Source: Neoarius graeffei
Taxonomy: Eukaryota; Chordata; Actinopteri; Siluriformes; Ariidae
NCBI RefSeq assembly: GCF_027579695.1
Contig: NC_083582.1
Span: 36,093,964-36,157,963, forward strand
DNA length: 64,000 nt
Reading direction: 5' to 3'
The notes under the pieces are model-generated. The model did no database searches. It was not told the DNA's origin and saw nothing but the letters and a program-made list of their open reading frames with translations. The translations under genes and the position numbers were made by a program. Of this stretch, positions 10,289-21,659 are shown piece by piece; position 1 is the first letter of the stretch, and the number at the start of each line of letters is the position of its first letter.

Positions 10289-10492
10289 TTTGATGGTAAG
10301 ACTGTATTTTTTAAATTTTTTCAAGAATTAATATTCTAGCATTTTCACAAATTGCTTACTTCCATTTCGCCGGTTTGTTTACATTCTAAGTGGAAATGAT
10401 TTTGTCGGACTTTTTGTATAAAGATTTTGTTTATTGAATTTGCAAAAAAAAAAAAAAGAAATGCTCTGTTTCTCAAAATCCAGTGAATGTGG

Positions 10493-10497
<5 letters not shown>

Positions 10498-10522
<25 letters not shown>
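10498..10522. repeat. (TAA)n microsatellite
   Basis: Eight or so TAA units at the junction between the TIR-like end and the hairpin arm of family C copy 1. Confidence 0.9.
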
Positions 10523-10523
<1 letters not shown>

Positions 10524-10655
10524 CCTCGGTGCTATGTGCCTCGTCGGCTATCAGCTCATGTCCGACTCAATTTTGTGAAATAACTGTTAAGTAGCACAGA
10601 AAGCAGACAACAGTCTTAGAACATGAACATGTCCAGGAAACTCTCCCACACATTC

Positions 10656-10658
<3 letters not shown>

Positions 10659-10711
<53 letters not shown>
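10659..10711. repeat. (TG)n microsatellite, about 25 units
   Basis: Uninterrupted GT dinucleotides; likely length-polymorphic. Confidence 0.95.
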
Positions 10712-10713
<2 letters not shown>

Positions 10714-12489
10714 GCAGCTTCTAGGGCAGGATTTGACACACAGACATACACACTTATTCTAGCCCACTAAGTGATAGTCCTGTGGAAATGCAAGATAAAA
10801 ATGGCAAGAAGCATGCTTCTATAAACAGACCCAGTTTGTTCTGGCTAAATTACACACTTTCGAAAGCTTATAACATAACTGTTTAGAGATTATACGTACA
10901 TACCATACTATATACAGCCTCTAAATATACAGTATCTTCCATTATCTGTTTTTCCAGTCATACAACCTCGAAAGCACATCAGCAAATGTGAGATCTTCTG
11001 CAAGTTTGAAAGAGATCATCTTAAATGTTCAAGACAGTGTTAGTGTTAGTGCTTTTCCACTCTCGGTGCCTAACCTCAAATTGTTCTGGGCTTTTGTGCT
11101 GCGAAAGAACAAGTTCTCTGTCAATTAAATCACTTCTCTTCGAACACCAGAAACCTGCTGGTCTGGAACCAAGGAACCAGTTATCAGAGACTGGAGACGA
11201 GGGTCATTTTGTTGCCATGACAACAGCTCAAGGAGGTCATGTTGTTTGCAAAAACACAATGAAAAGGAATTAAAAATGTCTAAATTTTTATAATGTTTTG
11301 AAGGAAATGTGCTAAACCCCTAAAAAAAACGACATAGACGGATTGTGGAAGAGACAAATACTTCACTGGCAGCGAACTGTAGAGCAGGCTTTGAGAATAA
11401 ATTAAAACAGCCAAAAGGCAAATTTAATTATTTTTTCTTTTTTTATTGGCATTTATTTGTAGATTTGCTGTGGTCGTTCTACAATGTCTGCTCGGACCAC
11501 TACTCAAGCATGAACAATCACGCTGTTCTGTAGAGATGCTGTGATGGCGTGCCAGAGACTATATGTCATAGTTTAAAAAAAAATCATCTCTCTCTCACAG
11601 CTGCAGTTATGCCTTACACCATCTGTGCTAGTGTGATGCTTTGCTTTTCAGTGTTTCGCCACTTTATTACATTCCTGAAATGCTGAGCACATAACTGTAT
11701 ATAGGGCATCTTTTCTGTTTTCCTGTCCGACCAGGTGAATGCAGTTTCTAATTTTTGTCAGTATAATGCACGATAACTCAGAGATCGTTATGGCTAGTCA
11801 GTGAGGTAAAAAAAAAAAGGTTGCAGATTGTGAGAGCATCTATGGATGGTTCAGAGATTTCATTCAGGGGAAAAAAATTTAAAGTCATTAAAAAATTATT
11901 AGTGGTGTCCAAACGTATACAGTATGTTCACAGGATATGAGTCGTTTTTAAAGAAATCGAGAAAGACCCAAAGCCTGGTTTGTTTCAGTCTGACGTTCTT
12001 TCAATTCTAACGTTTTGTGACAGCATCTCTGGGCTGTGTGCTAATTTGTTCGTGCTAGTAGTGAATGAAAGCTAGTAAGCTACCTGTCAACAGTATACAA
12101 AGTGTTATGCAAAGCTATATCAGTGCACTGAGGTTTGAGATGGATTTCCAGTAGAGTTGGTGCTGTGGTTTCTTGAATTTTTGAAGCTCTATTTTAGCTG
12201 TCTGCACAAGTCTGTACTGATTCTGTCAGACGTAAAACCATGACAGGCCACAAGAAGCTACCCAAAGTCTGTCCAAAGTCTATTTTTGGTGGCTAGTCGA
12301 TGCTATGCTAGCGTTGTTCCAACGTCTGTTAGCTGAATCAGAACTCATCCTGATATCTTCTCCCAAGAATTAACACTGTTGTCCATGCTAGTATTTTGGT
12401 CGAGGTAGAATTTAGTGAGTAATGTACCAAATACAGTACCTTCATTATTACACTGGCTAACTATTTAGTGCAGCAATTATTTATTAGTG
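10712..12489. other. Intron sequence, nothing recognised
   Basis: No repeat shared with other parts of the window that I could see and no coding signal. Short A runs near 11570 and 11810. Confidence 0.5.
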
Positions 12490-12905
12490 ACCAAGATTAC
12501 ATTACAGACATTTAGCAGAAGCTAGATCTATAGAGCGATATACAACAAACCCAGAGCAGCCTGTAGAGCAGTTGGGAGTTAGGTGCTTTGCTCAAGAGCA
12601 CTTCAGCCATTCCTGCTGGTCCAGGGACTTGAACCAGCAACCTTTTGGTACCAAAGCTGCTTTTCTAACCATTAAGCCATGGCTTCCCCTATGATTAGGT
12701 CAGGTACCTGAGATCTAACCTGCTATGTTGAACAAGCGTAACGTTGGCACAACACTGGAGCTTTATTGCTTCTAAAGTGCACTAAATAAGAATTTGTTGC
12801 TACGACAGTGATAAATGTTCTGTGGAAAAACAGCTGGACTGGACTTGGCAAATGCTGAGACATGTATAGGACTTGACATGTTCAGTCAAAGTTTCCTGTT
12901 TTTTC
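12490..12905 (+). repeat. Repeat family D, long copy in intron 1
   Basis: About 410 bases matching 53220-53403 plus 54883-55112 in intron 2 at roughly 90% or better by eye. Shared blocks: CATTTAGCAGA-GCT, ACAAACCCAGAGCAGCCTG, TTCCTGCTGGTCCAGGGA, CATGGCTTCCCC, CTGAGATCTAACCTGCTATG and GACATGTATAG-ACTTGACA. The intron 2 copy is split by an insertion, so this copy shows the empty site (AACCATTAAGCCATGG). Confidence 0.8.
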
Positions 12906-13100
12906 AGGAAATGACTTTATTTTACTTATTTTAATAATGACTGCCTTATTTTGCCAAAGTAAGTCTTTAGGATGTTTTTAATTCATTGAAATAATTTGGT
13001 GTAAGTAATTAATTCCCCAAATCACAGGCAGTAGTTTTTATTTATGGAAAAGTGAAGAATAAGAAGAAATTTGCTTGTGGAGGAAATATACTGTAGCTAA

Positions 13101-13136
<36 letters not shown>

Positions 13137-14940
13137 AAAGAGTTCATCTTTGTTGTGCTAGATGAAAGTATAAAAGCAGCGAGTGAGTGCTGGCTGGAAT
13201 GCACTTCAGCCTGGTTGTCCTCTGGGCTGTAGCCTAGGGAAACACTTCTCCATGCTTTTTTAGAGGTTAAACATGGCATTCTCCCCAAGAACTACCTCCA
13301 CAGCCAACCGTTGCTATCCAGAGCCTCCATTCATAACCAATAAAGCCTTTTCTTGACTTGTCATTTTGGTCAAATAAATTAATCCTGCTGGAAAAACAAA
13401 ACAAAACAAAAAACCTGACAATGTTAATTGTCACATCATAAACCTAATACTTTACTTCTGTCGGGTCAATAAATGCTGCAAATGGCTTGAATCGGCATGC
13501 TGGGACCGTGCTTGAAGCTCCAGCTTGGGCTGTTCTGGTCAGAAGGACCCTGGAGGAGCAGTGGGTGGACGGTTCCCAGTGTTCACGACGCATAATTCAA
13601 TGCAGCTGTTGGAGAGACTCTGGTTTAAAAAAAAAAAGCTCTGGCTCAGACCAGAGACTTTGTTATGACAAGGAAAGAAATGGTCCTGTTACTCCAGGGC
13701 CAGCTCGACTGCTTAAAGACAAAAACAAAATGGTTGTTGTTCACCATCAGAACTGCAACAGCGTTCTGTCTTGGAGGTGATGGAATGGGTGCACCCTGGT
13801 ACTGTTTCCCAATAGCTATTCTTAATGACGTCTCCATGCAGTTTTCCGATGACCCGCATAACTTATTTGCAACATGATGTTAAAACCATCCATACGCTTG
13901 TCTGCAGATGATAAATGTGTCTGTAATTTTTTTTTTAGCCAAAAAGAAAGCTAATGATTTTTTTTTTATTGTTGTCGCTGTAATATTTTGTCATTTGATA
14001 ATGCCTTTATTAGCTTAGCTTGACCCATTCTATAAAGCATCACTAAATGGGGCTAGTTATTTCAGTGCGTGAGATCATGTTTGATTTATTTCCTGAATAG
14101 TTCCTGTTTTTATTCTACACACTTACTGAAAATCTATTTGAGGTGTCTGCACATGTCCACATCCCATGCTGATTGCATGAGAAGCAGCAAATCATTTGTG
14201 TTTCTTAATGAGAATAACCTTAACTTGAAAACCTCCCATGGACATAACATACTCCCATTGTATGAGGCCAAGGAACGCAGCTGCTGATAACGATTTCCCA
14301 ATAAACCACTGCATCCAACTTTCATAGATGGTTTAGACATCACTGGCTCATAACTCCGCATCCACAGATAATCAGGAGTCGAGCACGCATTTTTACAAAC
14401 TGACTCATGTGTTAAATGAAGCCTTCGACTGGCCAGACATACACCATGCTTCCTTTTTAATATAGTTTTCGGGTTAGTTCAACAGTCAATTTTGTTTTTG
14501 TAAGTATATGAGAAAGGAGAGTGTTCTGCATGGACACTCTGAGAACCAACGTTTAATCAGTTAATAATACACCAACTCGCGTACATCCTTTGCTTATGTA
14601 TAAGGAAAAGCAGAAATCCATCTCAAACTGGTATTCACTAATTCTCCTCTGTTACAGAGCGTCAGAAGGATTGAACGCATAATTATGATAAAACTTAATT
14701 GTATATTTTACTCATTTGGGCTCAGGAATCCATTTTGTGGATGTATATTTGTAGACTTTAGAAGTACTGGCCCCTATTATGAAAATTAATGGCATCCAAT
14801 GAGTGATATTTAACACTTAAACATACAATGTTATCTTTTTTTTTTTAAACCCCAAAACATTGATACTGATGGGTGAATACATAATGTAATTCAGTGGCGA
14901 ACCGTTACTATTAGAGCTAGGACTTCAGCTCAGCCAAAAC
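12906..14940. other. Intron sequence with a short TG microsatellite
   Basis: A (TG)n tract of about 14 units lies at 13104-13131. An AATAAAGCC phrase near 13340 and T runs near 13930 are not supported as functional. No ORF with family resemblance. Confidence 0.5.
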
Positions 14941-14943
14941 TAA

Positions 14944-15955
14944 GGCTACATCCACACGACAACGGCAACGAGATTTTTTTTTTTTAGCGGGTAAAAAAAA
15001 TATCGCGTCCACATGGGCAACGGATCAGTAAAATATCAGGTACATATGGCAACGCAACGCTTGCTGAAAACGATGCAATACACATGCCACACCTCTACGT
15101 GCGCTGTAAGACGGTCCCATCGGAGACACCAGAACAATAGAAGAAGTAGGACGCATGCGCATAAACCCCTTCTTCTACCCGGTGTGAAGCACTCACAGGA
15201 ACAAACACACAACAACAAGAAGAAGACGGCTGCGACTACGCGAGGAAATCGTGCCTTCTGTGTGTGCAAATTAGTTTTATTAGTGTGCATAGTTTTATAT
15301 AACTTAATTTTCTTATTGTGTGTGAACATTTTGAAAAGCATTTTTATATAATTTATATAACTTTTTATATTGTGTGTGAACATTTTGAAAAGCAGTCTTA
15401 TCCTATAAAAAAAAAGAAATTCAAGAAATGGTTCAGTTACTTGTTTATTTAAAAGAAAAGCTGTATACAAAAGTGAATGCAATGCAGTGGTTCATACAAA
15501 ACAGTCTGTTGAAGGGTCTTCTGACCCTTTTCCCCTTTGCCTCCATTATAGTCAGGTAACTGTTGCTTTGTGTGGAAGGCTGTACTTTCTGTTCATCAAA
15601 GCAGGTGTAAATTGTCTGCCTGGCAGGTCAGTCAGGTTAATGTGTAAACAATTTCAAAAGATTCTTATCCAGTAATAAAGATTCTTATCCATTGTTGCTG
15701 TTGTTGTTACGAATGATGCGCGCGAGAGTGCTGCTTGTTCTAGTCATGTGGTTGTGATGTCATCGTAAACAAATCCGTTCTACTCATCCAGACGACTTCG
15801 CAATGGCGCCGTTGCCAGATTTTTCCACTCTGGAACCCGTTCTCAAAAAATATCGTTTTGGGGCACCCAAAACGCCGGTGCCATGTGGACGCCAGGCCGA
15901 AACGATAAAAAATTTTATCAGATTCACCTGAATCCGTTGCCGTGTGGACAGGGCC
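14944..15955. mobile_element. PIF/Harbinger-like non-autonomous element (about 1 kb)
   Basis: Long terminal inverted repeats: GGCTACATCCACACGACAAC at the left against GGCCCTGTCCACACGGCAAC read from the right, each followed by a related GCGTCCACATGG block. The flanks are TAA on both sides, a 3-bp duplication of the TWA type used by PIF/Harbinger transposases. The inside has no transposase. The class is inferred from ends and duplication only. Confidence 0.7.
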
Positions 15956-15975
15956 TAAGCCAGACACACCAAAAA

Positions 15976-16657
15976 TGGCCCTTTTCCACTACCCTTTTTC
16001 AGCTCACTTCAGCTCACTTCAGCCCGACACGGCTCGCGTTTCGACTACCTCAGAGCAGCACGACTTAGCTCGCTTCAGCCCTGCTTAGCACCCAAAACTC
16101 GCACGGTTTTGGAGTGGGGCTGAAGCGAGCCAAACCGAGCCGAGTGGGGCTAGGGGCGTGAGGAGACACTCCCCTGTGCACTGATTGGTGAGGAGGAGTG
16201 TCCTTACATGCCCACACACGCCCCGCGAGCATGCTGGGATCTGTAAACCCGGAAGAAGAAGAATTACGAATTACGAGAATTTCTGAAGCCTTATGCGCCT
16301 CGCCTCATCTATACGCTCTTGCCAGTATCTGTTGGCGTTGTCGGTGACAACAAGCCACAGCACCAAGACCAGCAACACTAACGACTCCATGTCCTCCATG
16401 TTTATTGTTTACTATCCGGGTCGTGAGACTACCGCTTAAAAGGTCACTGATGTCACTGTTTGCACCGCCTAACGACATCACGTGACGTCCACCCACTTTC
16501 GCTAACTCCACCCAATGTGTCCACCCACTTCCAGCCAGCACGGTTCAGCGCGGTTGTAGTCGAAATGCAACTCCAACAGCCCCACTCAGCTCGACTCAGC
16601 CCAACTCAGCACGGCATGGCTCAGCCCAACTCAGCCGCGTTGGTAGTGGAAAAGCGG
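15976..16657 (-). mobile_element. Harbinger-like MITE family H, copy 1
   Basis: About 680 bases, near-identical to 41106-41793 and to the inverse of 47006-47672. Ends are TGGCCCTTTTCCACTACC and GGTAGTGGAAAAGCGG. The inside is rich in the words CAGCTCACTTCAGC and CACTCAGCTCGACTCAGC. It carries the conserved short ORF listed next. The 3-bp flanks are not a clean duplication in this copy. Confidence 0.8.
16271..16399 (-). pseudogene. Conserved 42-aa ORF in family H copy 1
   Basis: Reads MEDMESLVLLVLVLWLVVTD, then NANRYWQERIDEARRIRLQK and FS before TAA. A hydrophobic start is followed by a basic tail. The ATG has a good context (AACATGG). The same ORF is kept in all three copies with one or two amino-acid changes. 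It may be the first exon of the parent Harbinger-type gene. No known function assigned. Confidence 0.55.
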
Positions 16658-16689
16658 TAAGAGTAACAGGGCAAAGGATTAGCAAGGGA

Positions 16690-16790
16690 TTAGCAGCAGG
16701 GTGCCAGGTAGCTCCATTGTGTGTCGTCGTTGATGTTGATTTTAAAAGAAACTAAGTAAATTACACAGGGAAATTTATACTTAAGTCTGA
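16690..16790 (+). repeat. Fragment of the hairpin family seen at 30590-30660
   Basis: GTTGATTTTAAAAGAAACTA and AGTAAATTACACAGGG match 30615-30650, preceded in both by a GCCAGGT and CATTGTGTGT/CGTTGTGTGT phrase. An old fragment. Confidence 0.5.
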
Positions 16791-16899
16791 GTGAAATATA
16801 CTTTGGCGAGTGTGTGTAACCAACTATAACCAGTCAGTTACTCTAATAATAATTAAAAGTCCCTGTGTGGCTAATAGATGATGCAGAGGAGGTGAAGAG

Positions 16900-17560
16900 T
16901 TAATCTGTCAGCATTTATTCTGGAAAACTATGAATGACAGGGCTATGAACACACGGAGACAGGGGGAAGCAATTCTCACATCCCTCTTTCCAGACATCCC
17001 AAGAACGATATAAAAACAACAAAAAAACCTATTTACATACTGTAGGCTACATACTGTTCAGTAGGCTGGCTACATTACACTTTGTGAGATAAAACAGACT
17101 ATACTAGTTGTGCACTTACTATTGATCGTATAGTGTAGTTTACATTGTACAATAAATTAAATAAACCATACAGTAATGAGTAAAATATTTGACAGATCTT
17201 AAGAGTTTTCTTAACATAGTCAAGCAAACATACCTGGAAAACAATGAAAGACAGGGTTATCAACACATGAAGACAGGGGAAAGAATTCTGGTATCCATAC
17301 ACATAATACACCAGTTAGCACCCAGCCAAATGGCTACTCAGATAAACACTCGACTTTTCACACTGAATTTTAAGATGCTAATTTACATATTTGATCCAAT
17401 ACAAATGGCGCATGTGTGTCAAAATATTCTTGCATCAAAAAACAAGCAGGAAAGCTTGGGAAAAATAAAAAAATATATATATACTGTATTAATGAATATT
17501 TTCCATGTAGGATTCACAAAGCAAGCTTACCCCTTTCCAGACATCCCAAGCATGGTAATG
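16900..17560. repeat. Local direct duplication in intron 1
   Basis: CTGGAAAACTATGAATGACAG with ACACGGAGACAGGGGGAAGC near 16920-16970 recurs as CTGGAAAACAATGAAAGACAG with ACATGAAGACAGGGGAAAG near 17235-17285. TTTCCAGACATCCCAAG occurs at 16987 and 17536. Origin not identified. Confidence 0.5.
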
Positions 17561-17689
17561 TCCACAGCTGTGTTACACTAATTAACGCCCCATCATAAAC
17601 AATAGTGGAACCATTAACGAAACCCAACAAATGAACATATTTTACAATAGAGGGATTTAGGGAAGTTCACAAAAAAACCCCCAAAACTT

Positions 17690-17825
17690 TATCCATCCAT
17701 CCATTCATTATCTGTAGCCGCTTATCCTGTATAGTGTTGCAGGCAAGCTGGAACCTATTCCAGCTGACTATGGGTGAGAGGCAGGGCACACCCTGGACAA
17801 GTCACCAGTTTATCGTAGGGCTATC
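17690..17825 (-). mobile_element. tRNA SINE, 3' part only
   Basis: CCATCCATTCATTATCTGTAG, CAAGCTGGAACCTATTCCAG and CACACCCTGGACAAGTCACC are the 3' half of the SINE on the minus strand. The tail is ATCC-type rather than GAGAT-type. 5'-truncated and diverged. Confidence 0.75.
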
Positions 17826-17898
17826 CAAAACTTTATTCATATGAAATTATGATAATGCTACATGTGCGTGGAAGAAAAGTCTGGAGACAGAAGTCTTA

Positions 17899-18597
17899 GG
17901 TGGGGTTTACATTAGACCGTATCAGCGGATCATCAGATTAAGGTTTTTAAAACGATTAGCGTGCACACAGCAACGCCAATACACGATTCGCGTGCACACA
18001 GCAACACCAATACACGGATACGCTCGGCTCCGCAGGCATCCTGCGCTCCAAATCACTCCGCCCTGAACAGTGAGTGCCCTCTGGAGGGTGCGCACTCCGG
18101 CCCTGCGCAACTCACAGAGCGCGCGAGTGAAGTGCACAAGCAGTGATTCGGGACTGAGCCGCTGTGTGTGTGATCCCAGCGCATATCACTTACCACTTGC
18201 AAGTGGAAGGATGGCAAGCCTAAAGACAATCATAACTACACAGTGGGCAGTATTTGCATCAGTATTTGCAGTATTTTCATACTTTTATACTCTAATGAAA
18301 GGTGATACAAGGCAGAAGTCCGCGCCGTTTTTCAGCAGTCGCGTCACATGACCAACGCCAGCGAATCAGGAAGGTGGATGTCACAGTGACGTTGTCCAAT
18401 GACGACGCCAGCTAGAGCTCAGCACAGCGTATCCGCGTATTCTCAATGTTTACACAGCACCGGACCAGACACGATCTAGATTGAATACGTGGACCCTGGC
18501 GGATTCCCGTTTCCCAGCGTTTCTAAGCGTTTTAATGTAAACGGACAGTGCATCCACGAAGAAAACGAGACAGATACGGTCTAATGTAAACTTGGCC
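17899..18597. mobile_element. PIF/Harbinger-like MITE with TTA duplication
   Basis: Ends GGTGGGGTTTACATTAGACC and, from the right, GGCCAAGTTTACATTAGACC. TTA is duplicated at 17896-17898 and 18598-18600. The inside includes a small hydrophobic ORF at 18211. No transposase catalytic domain. Confidence 0.8.
18211..18351 (+). pseudogene. Short hydrophobic ORF inside the 17.9 kb MITE
   Basis: Reads MASLKTIITTQWAVFASVFA and VFSYFYTLMKGDTRQKSAPF, with one likely membrane-spanning stretch (about residues 11-27). It could be a relic exon of the parent element or chance. No family recognised. Confidence 0.3.
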
Positions 18598-18605
18598 TTA
18601 GTTTC

Positions 18606-18740
18606 TTGGTCGTTAGCCTGTTCAAGTTCAAAGTGTTTATTGTCATATGCACGGTAAGGACATGTCCACTTGCACAATGAAATTCTTAGTTTGCTGTCCA
18701 CCATGAATGCCAATTACAAATAAATAAATAGGCGGAAGAA
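18606..18740. repeat. Dispersed repeat, retroelement 3' UTR-like
   Basis: TTCAAAGTGTTTATTGTCATATGCAC, kept here as TTTATTGTCATATGCAC, with CACTTGCACAATGAAATTCT is a phrase I recall from common fish interspersed repeats. The phrase GCTAGCGTTGGCC near 18884 also recurs in the tandem repeat at 30.7 kb. Between 18740 and 19217 I see nothing else. Confidence 0.4.
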
Positions 18741-19230
18741 GTAATACAAAGTAAAGGCAATATAGTGCAAAAATAAAAGCAAAGAAAAGCAAAAGCAACA
18801 AAAACACCCAGTATAGTACAAAATAAAGGTACTTTATGATGCTAAAGGTGCTACTTGCTCTTGATAGCACTGGTTTGACTGCTAGCGTTGGCCTTTTAGG
18901 AGGTCTAGGATGATAAATTTTTGGTCCTTCCTACTATAAATCAAAATTTGATTGGTTAATTCATCTGTTACTTCCAACATAAACATACACTACCATGGCC
19001 TTCTGTCCCGGCAATGAAATCCTAATCAATGAGTGAGCAGCTCTTAACTCTTCTCAGCCTAGAGACAACAAACAAAAAAATCACATTGGATAACTCGATT
19101 TTACTGTTTTCAGGACAGTGACCCTTTCATTTCAGAAACAAATTTGATAGAAAATGAGCCCAAATTAGAATTAGAAGAGAATAATTAAATGAAATTATGA
19201 AAGCAATTAAAGAATGAAAGAAATTAAATA

Positions 19231-19589
19231 AAGGTAGCACAGTGGTGTAGTGGTTAGCACTGTCGCCTCACAGCAAGAAGGTCCGGGTTCGAGCCCCGTG
19301 GCCGGCGAGGGCCTTTCTGTGTGGAGTTTGCATGTTCTCCCTGTGTCTGTGTGGGTTTCCTCTGGGTGCTCCGGTTTCCCCCACAGTCCAAAGACATGCA
19401 GGTTAGGCTAACTGGTGGCTCCAAATTGACCGTAGGTGTGAATTGATGTTTGTGTCTATGTGTCAGCACTGCGATGATCTGGCAACTTGTCCAAGTGTAC
19501 CCTGCCCCTCGCCCATAGTCAGCTGGGATAGGCACCAGCTTGCCTGCAACCCTGCACAGGATAAGCGGTTATGGATAGTGGATGGATGG
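19231..19589 (+). mobile_element. tRNA SINE, full length, with 13-bp target duplication
   Basis: tRNA-like head (GTGGTGTAGTGGTTAGCACT, GGGTTCGAGCCCC), shared core, and an ATGGATAGTGGATGGATGG tail instead of the GAGAT tail. The duplication AAGAAATTAAATA flanks it at 19218-19230 and 19590-19602. Confidence 0.9.
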
Positions 19590-19619
19590 AAGAAATTAAA
19601 TAGAACATTTGAAATGCTG

Positions 19620-20330
19620 ATATGTTTGGGCCTCCTCTGAAGGCCTAGAAGGTCGTGATGGTTCCCCTCTGATGTAATTCCTGAAGCTCTTCTTGTAACG
19701 TCGAACACTGTTGGAGATACTTGTGGAGAATTCTGGACCAGTCCTTTTAATCTCCTTTATACTTTTAAGTTTGTGCATGTGGACTTCCCTCTTCAATTCA
19801 GACATCAGGCTTTTCTGCCTAGGATGGATATAGATTTGTGGTCATTGTCTTCCTGAAAGCTCTATGGCCATCTATGACCAATTCTTCAACTCTTGGCAGA
19901 GGTAACCAGGTTGTGGGCTAAAATATCCTAGTGTTTAACAGAATTCATGCTGTCATCAATCTTCACCAGAACATCGAAACCACTAGGCAATAAACTCCAA
20001 GGCATCAATGAACTACTACCATATTTCACACTGGGTTTGGGAGATTTTCCTTCTACTCAGTACACTTTTTGCCAAACAGGTGTATGGGGCCAAGACGTTT
20101 TTACAGTCTCATCTGACCACAACTTGTAATTTCAATGGTATTTCCCATGGCACTTGGTGACTTTCAGGTGATCCGTTTTTGGGTTTCTCTCAGAAAAAAG
20201 CTTCTTTTGTTCTTTAGTTTTGGATAGGGATGTATTTATATGGATACTGCAGCAATCACTCTACAGACTCTTACTTTGTACATTGTTTGTGATGATTAGC
20301 CTCAATTGGTCTTGACAGTGAGCAAGTCAG
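19620..20330 (-). pseudogene. Highly decayed DNA-transposon remnant, possibly Tc1-like
   Basis: The plus strand holds phrases such as ACAGTCTCATCTGACCACAA and CCATATTTCACACTGGG, which in intact Tc1-type genes read in reverse as the WSDE-type catalytic block and the preceding loop. Many stops and frameshifts. No ends found. The assignment is weak. Confidence 0.35.
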
Positions 20331-20467
20331 ATGCATTTGTTTTTCATAATGAAACAATACTTATTGTTCTGCATTGTAACTCTGACTAAGCCGATACAAC
20401 TAATATATTTAGCTGTTGCACTTCAACTAGTGCGCTTTTCATGGCCACTATGTAAACCAAGGAAACA

Positions 20468-20825
20468 TCCATCCATTATCTGCAACCGCTTGTCCTGTGC
20501 AGGGTCGTGGGCAAGCTGGAGCCTATCCCAGCTGACTATGGGCGAGAGGCGGGGTACACCCTGGACAAATCACCAGACCATCGCAGGGCTGACACATCGA
20601 GACAAACAACCGTTCACACTCACGGTCAATTTAAAGCCACCAATCAGCCTAACCTGCATGTCTTTGGACTGTGGGGGAAACCGGAGTACCCTGAGGAAAC
20701 CCACGCAGACACAGGGAGAACATGCAAACTTCACACAGAAAAGCCCCCGTTAGCCACAGGGCTCGAATCCAGAACCTTCTTGCTGTGAGGTGACAGTGCT
20801 AACCACTACACCACCGTGCTGCCAC
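20468..20825 (-). mobile_element. tRNA SINE, minus strand, ATCC-tail subfamily
   Basis: CATCCATCCATTATCTGCAAC tail, then the core in reverse, then the head ending ACCACTACACCACCGTGCTGCC. A duplication AGGAAACA is seen on both sides (20460 and 20828 area). Diverged by about the same degree as the 19.2 kb copy. Confidence 0.85.
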
Positions 20826-20978
20826 CGAGGAAACAAATGGAACTGAATGAAAATGTTTTGCCACATCCTTGATTGATTAATACTAAGTTAGTTAATTAGG
20901 TGTCAGTATCAGTATGAGTATCAATGAGTACTAAAAGAAATACTCATACTCAGTCTGAAAAAATGGTATTTTGAAGTA

Positions 20979-21539
20979 CAGTAGACCCCCGCCTATTCGC
21001 GGTCCAGTATTCGCGAATTCACATATTCGCGGGATTTTATATAGAACATATCTCCTATACATTCGCAGAAATCTCAGCGATTCACGGTCATTTGTGGCGA
21101 ACATATCGAATGTTTACGCACTGCGAACGTTTATGCACTGCTACATTCTCGGAGCCGAATTCTCGCTCGCTATTGGCTGAAGTTTGAATGGCGGGCTGCT
21201 GCTCATTGGCTGATATGAATGAGCGCATTGTACAGTACAGTCTCGCGGTTCCTGTAGTTCAGACTTGTTCACGTGTTGTGCGTTCTTGGTATTTTTTACG
21301 CCCTACAATGGCTCCTAAACGTTCTGCATCTTCTAAGGCTCCTGCCAAGGAACCTAAGCGCCAGAAGAAGGTAATGACACTGCAGGAGAAGGTAGGACTT
21401 CTCGATACGGCATCAACGAGAGTACCGTGCGCTACATAAAGAGCAGTTTTATGGGGGGGGGGGTTACAAGTATTTGCGATTTTGGCTTATTCGCGGCCAT
21501 GTTCGGTCCCTAACCCCCGCGAATACTGAGGGCTTACTG
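20979..21539 (+). mobile_element. Tigger/pogo-like element with internal deletion
   Basis: Ends CAGTAGACCCCCGCCTATTC and, from the right, CAGTAAGCCCTCAGTATTCG, with TA on both sides. The TATTCGCGG/CCGCGAATA words near both ends are typical of Tigger-type inverted repeats. About 560 bases remain, including the start of the transposase. Confidence 0.8.
21308..21440 (+). pseudogene. Tigger/pogo transposase N-terminal remnant
   Basis: ATG with MAPKRSASSKAPAKEPKRQK, then KVMTLQEKVGLLD, as at the N-terminus of pogo-type transposases with a CENP-B-like helix-turn-helix. A deletion then shifts the frame; the next frame gives YGINESTVRYIKS, the second half of the same helix-turn-helix. The DDE domain is gone. 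Not functional. Confidence 0.75.
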
Positions 21540-21659
21540 TAATTTGGAATTTTGGTCTAGTTATGAGCAAATTTTCAGCTGCTCCAGACTTTTGAATATT
21601 TTATATTGCTCCTGATTGTGCTTATCAATATGTTTGGCTATTTATGTATTGTTACAACA

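Larger units (their letters stand above)
8466..10592 (+). mobile_element. Foldback element family C, copy 1 (split by a Tc1-like insertion)
   Basis: Outer parts 8466-8679 and 10289-10592 join to one element matching the copies at 24.2, 44.1 and 56.4 kb. Order: TTCTATCCACATGCACCGGA end, GAGCAATCGTGCGCTCTGATTGG, a short ORF exon, GTATTTGATGGTAAG, CCATTTCGCCGGTTTGTTTAC, AAAATCCAGTGAATGTGGAT end, then one arm of the terminal hairpin (GTCGGCTATCAGCTCATGTC). A (TAA)n tract separates the last two parts. The exon resembles Crypton-like recombinases (see ORF). No recombinase or transposase core is present. Confidence 0.75.

Noticed and set aside
13097..13288. Small frame near the TG repeat at 13.1 kb
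   Set aside because: It is a histidine/threonine run from the microsatellite, with no supporting signal.
15036..15482. 148-aa minus-strand frame
   Set aside because: It lies within the 14.9-16.0 kb MITE in AT-rich DNA and is leucine/phenylalanine-rich in a way expected by chance; no motif.
16305..16541. 78-aa frame MLAGSGWTHWVELAKVGGRH... shared by MITE family H copies
   Set aside because: It overlaps the 42-aa MEDMES frame on the same strand in another phase and extends across the region before it. The 42-aa frame has the better start context, so I kept only that one. The longer frame is probably a by-product of copy similarity.
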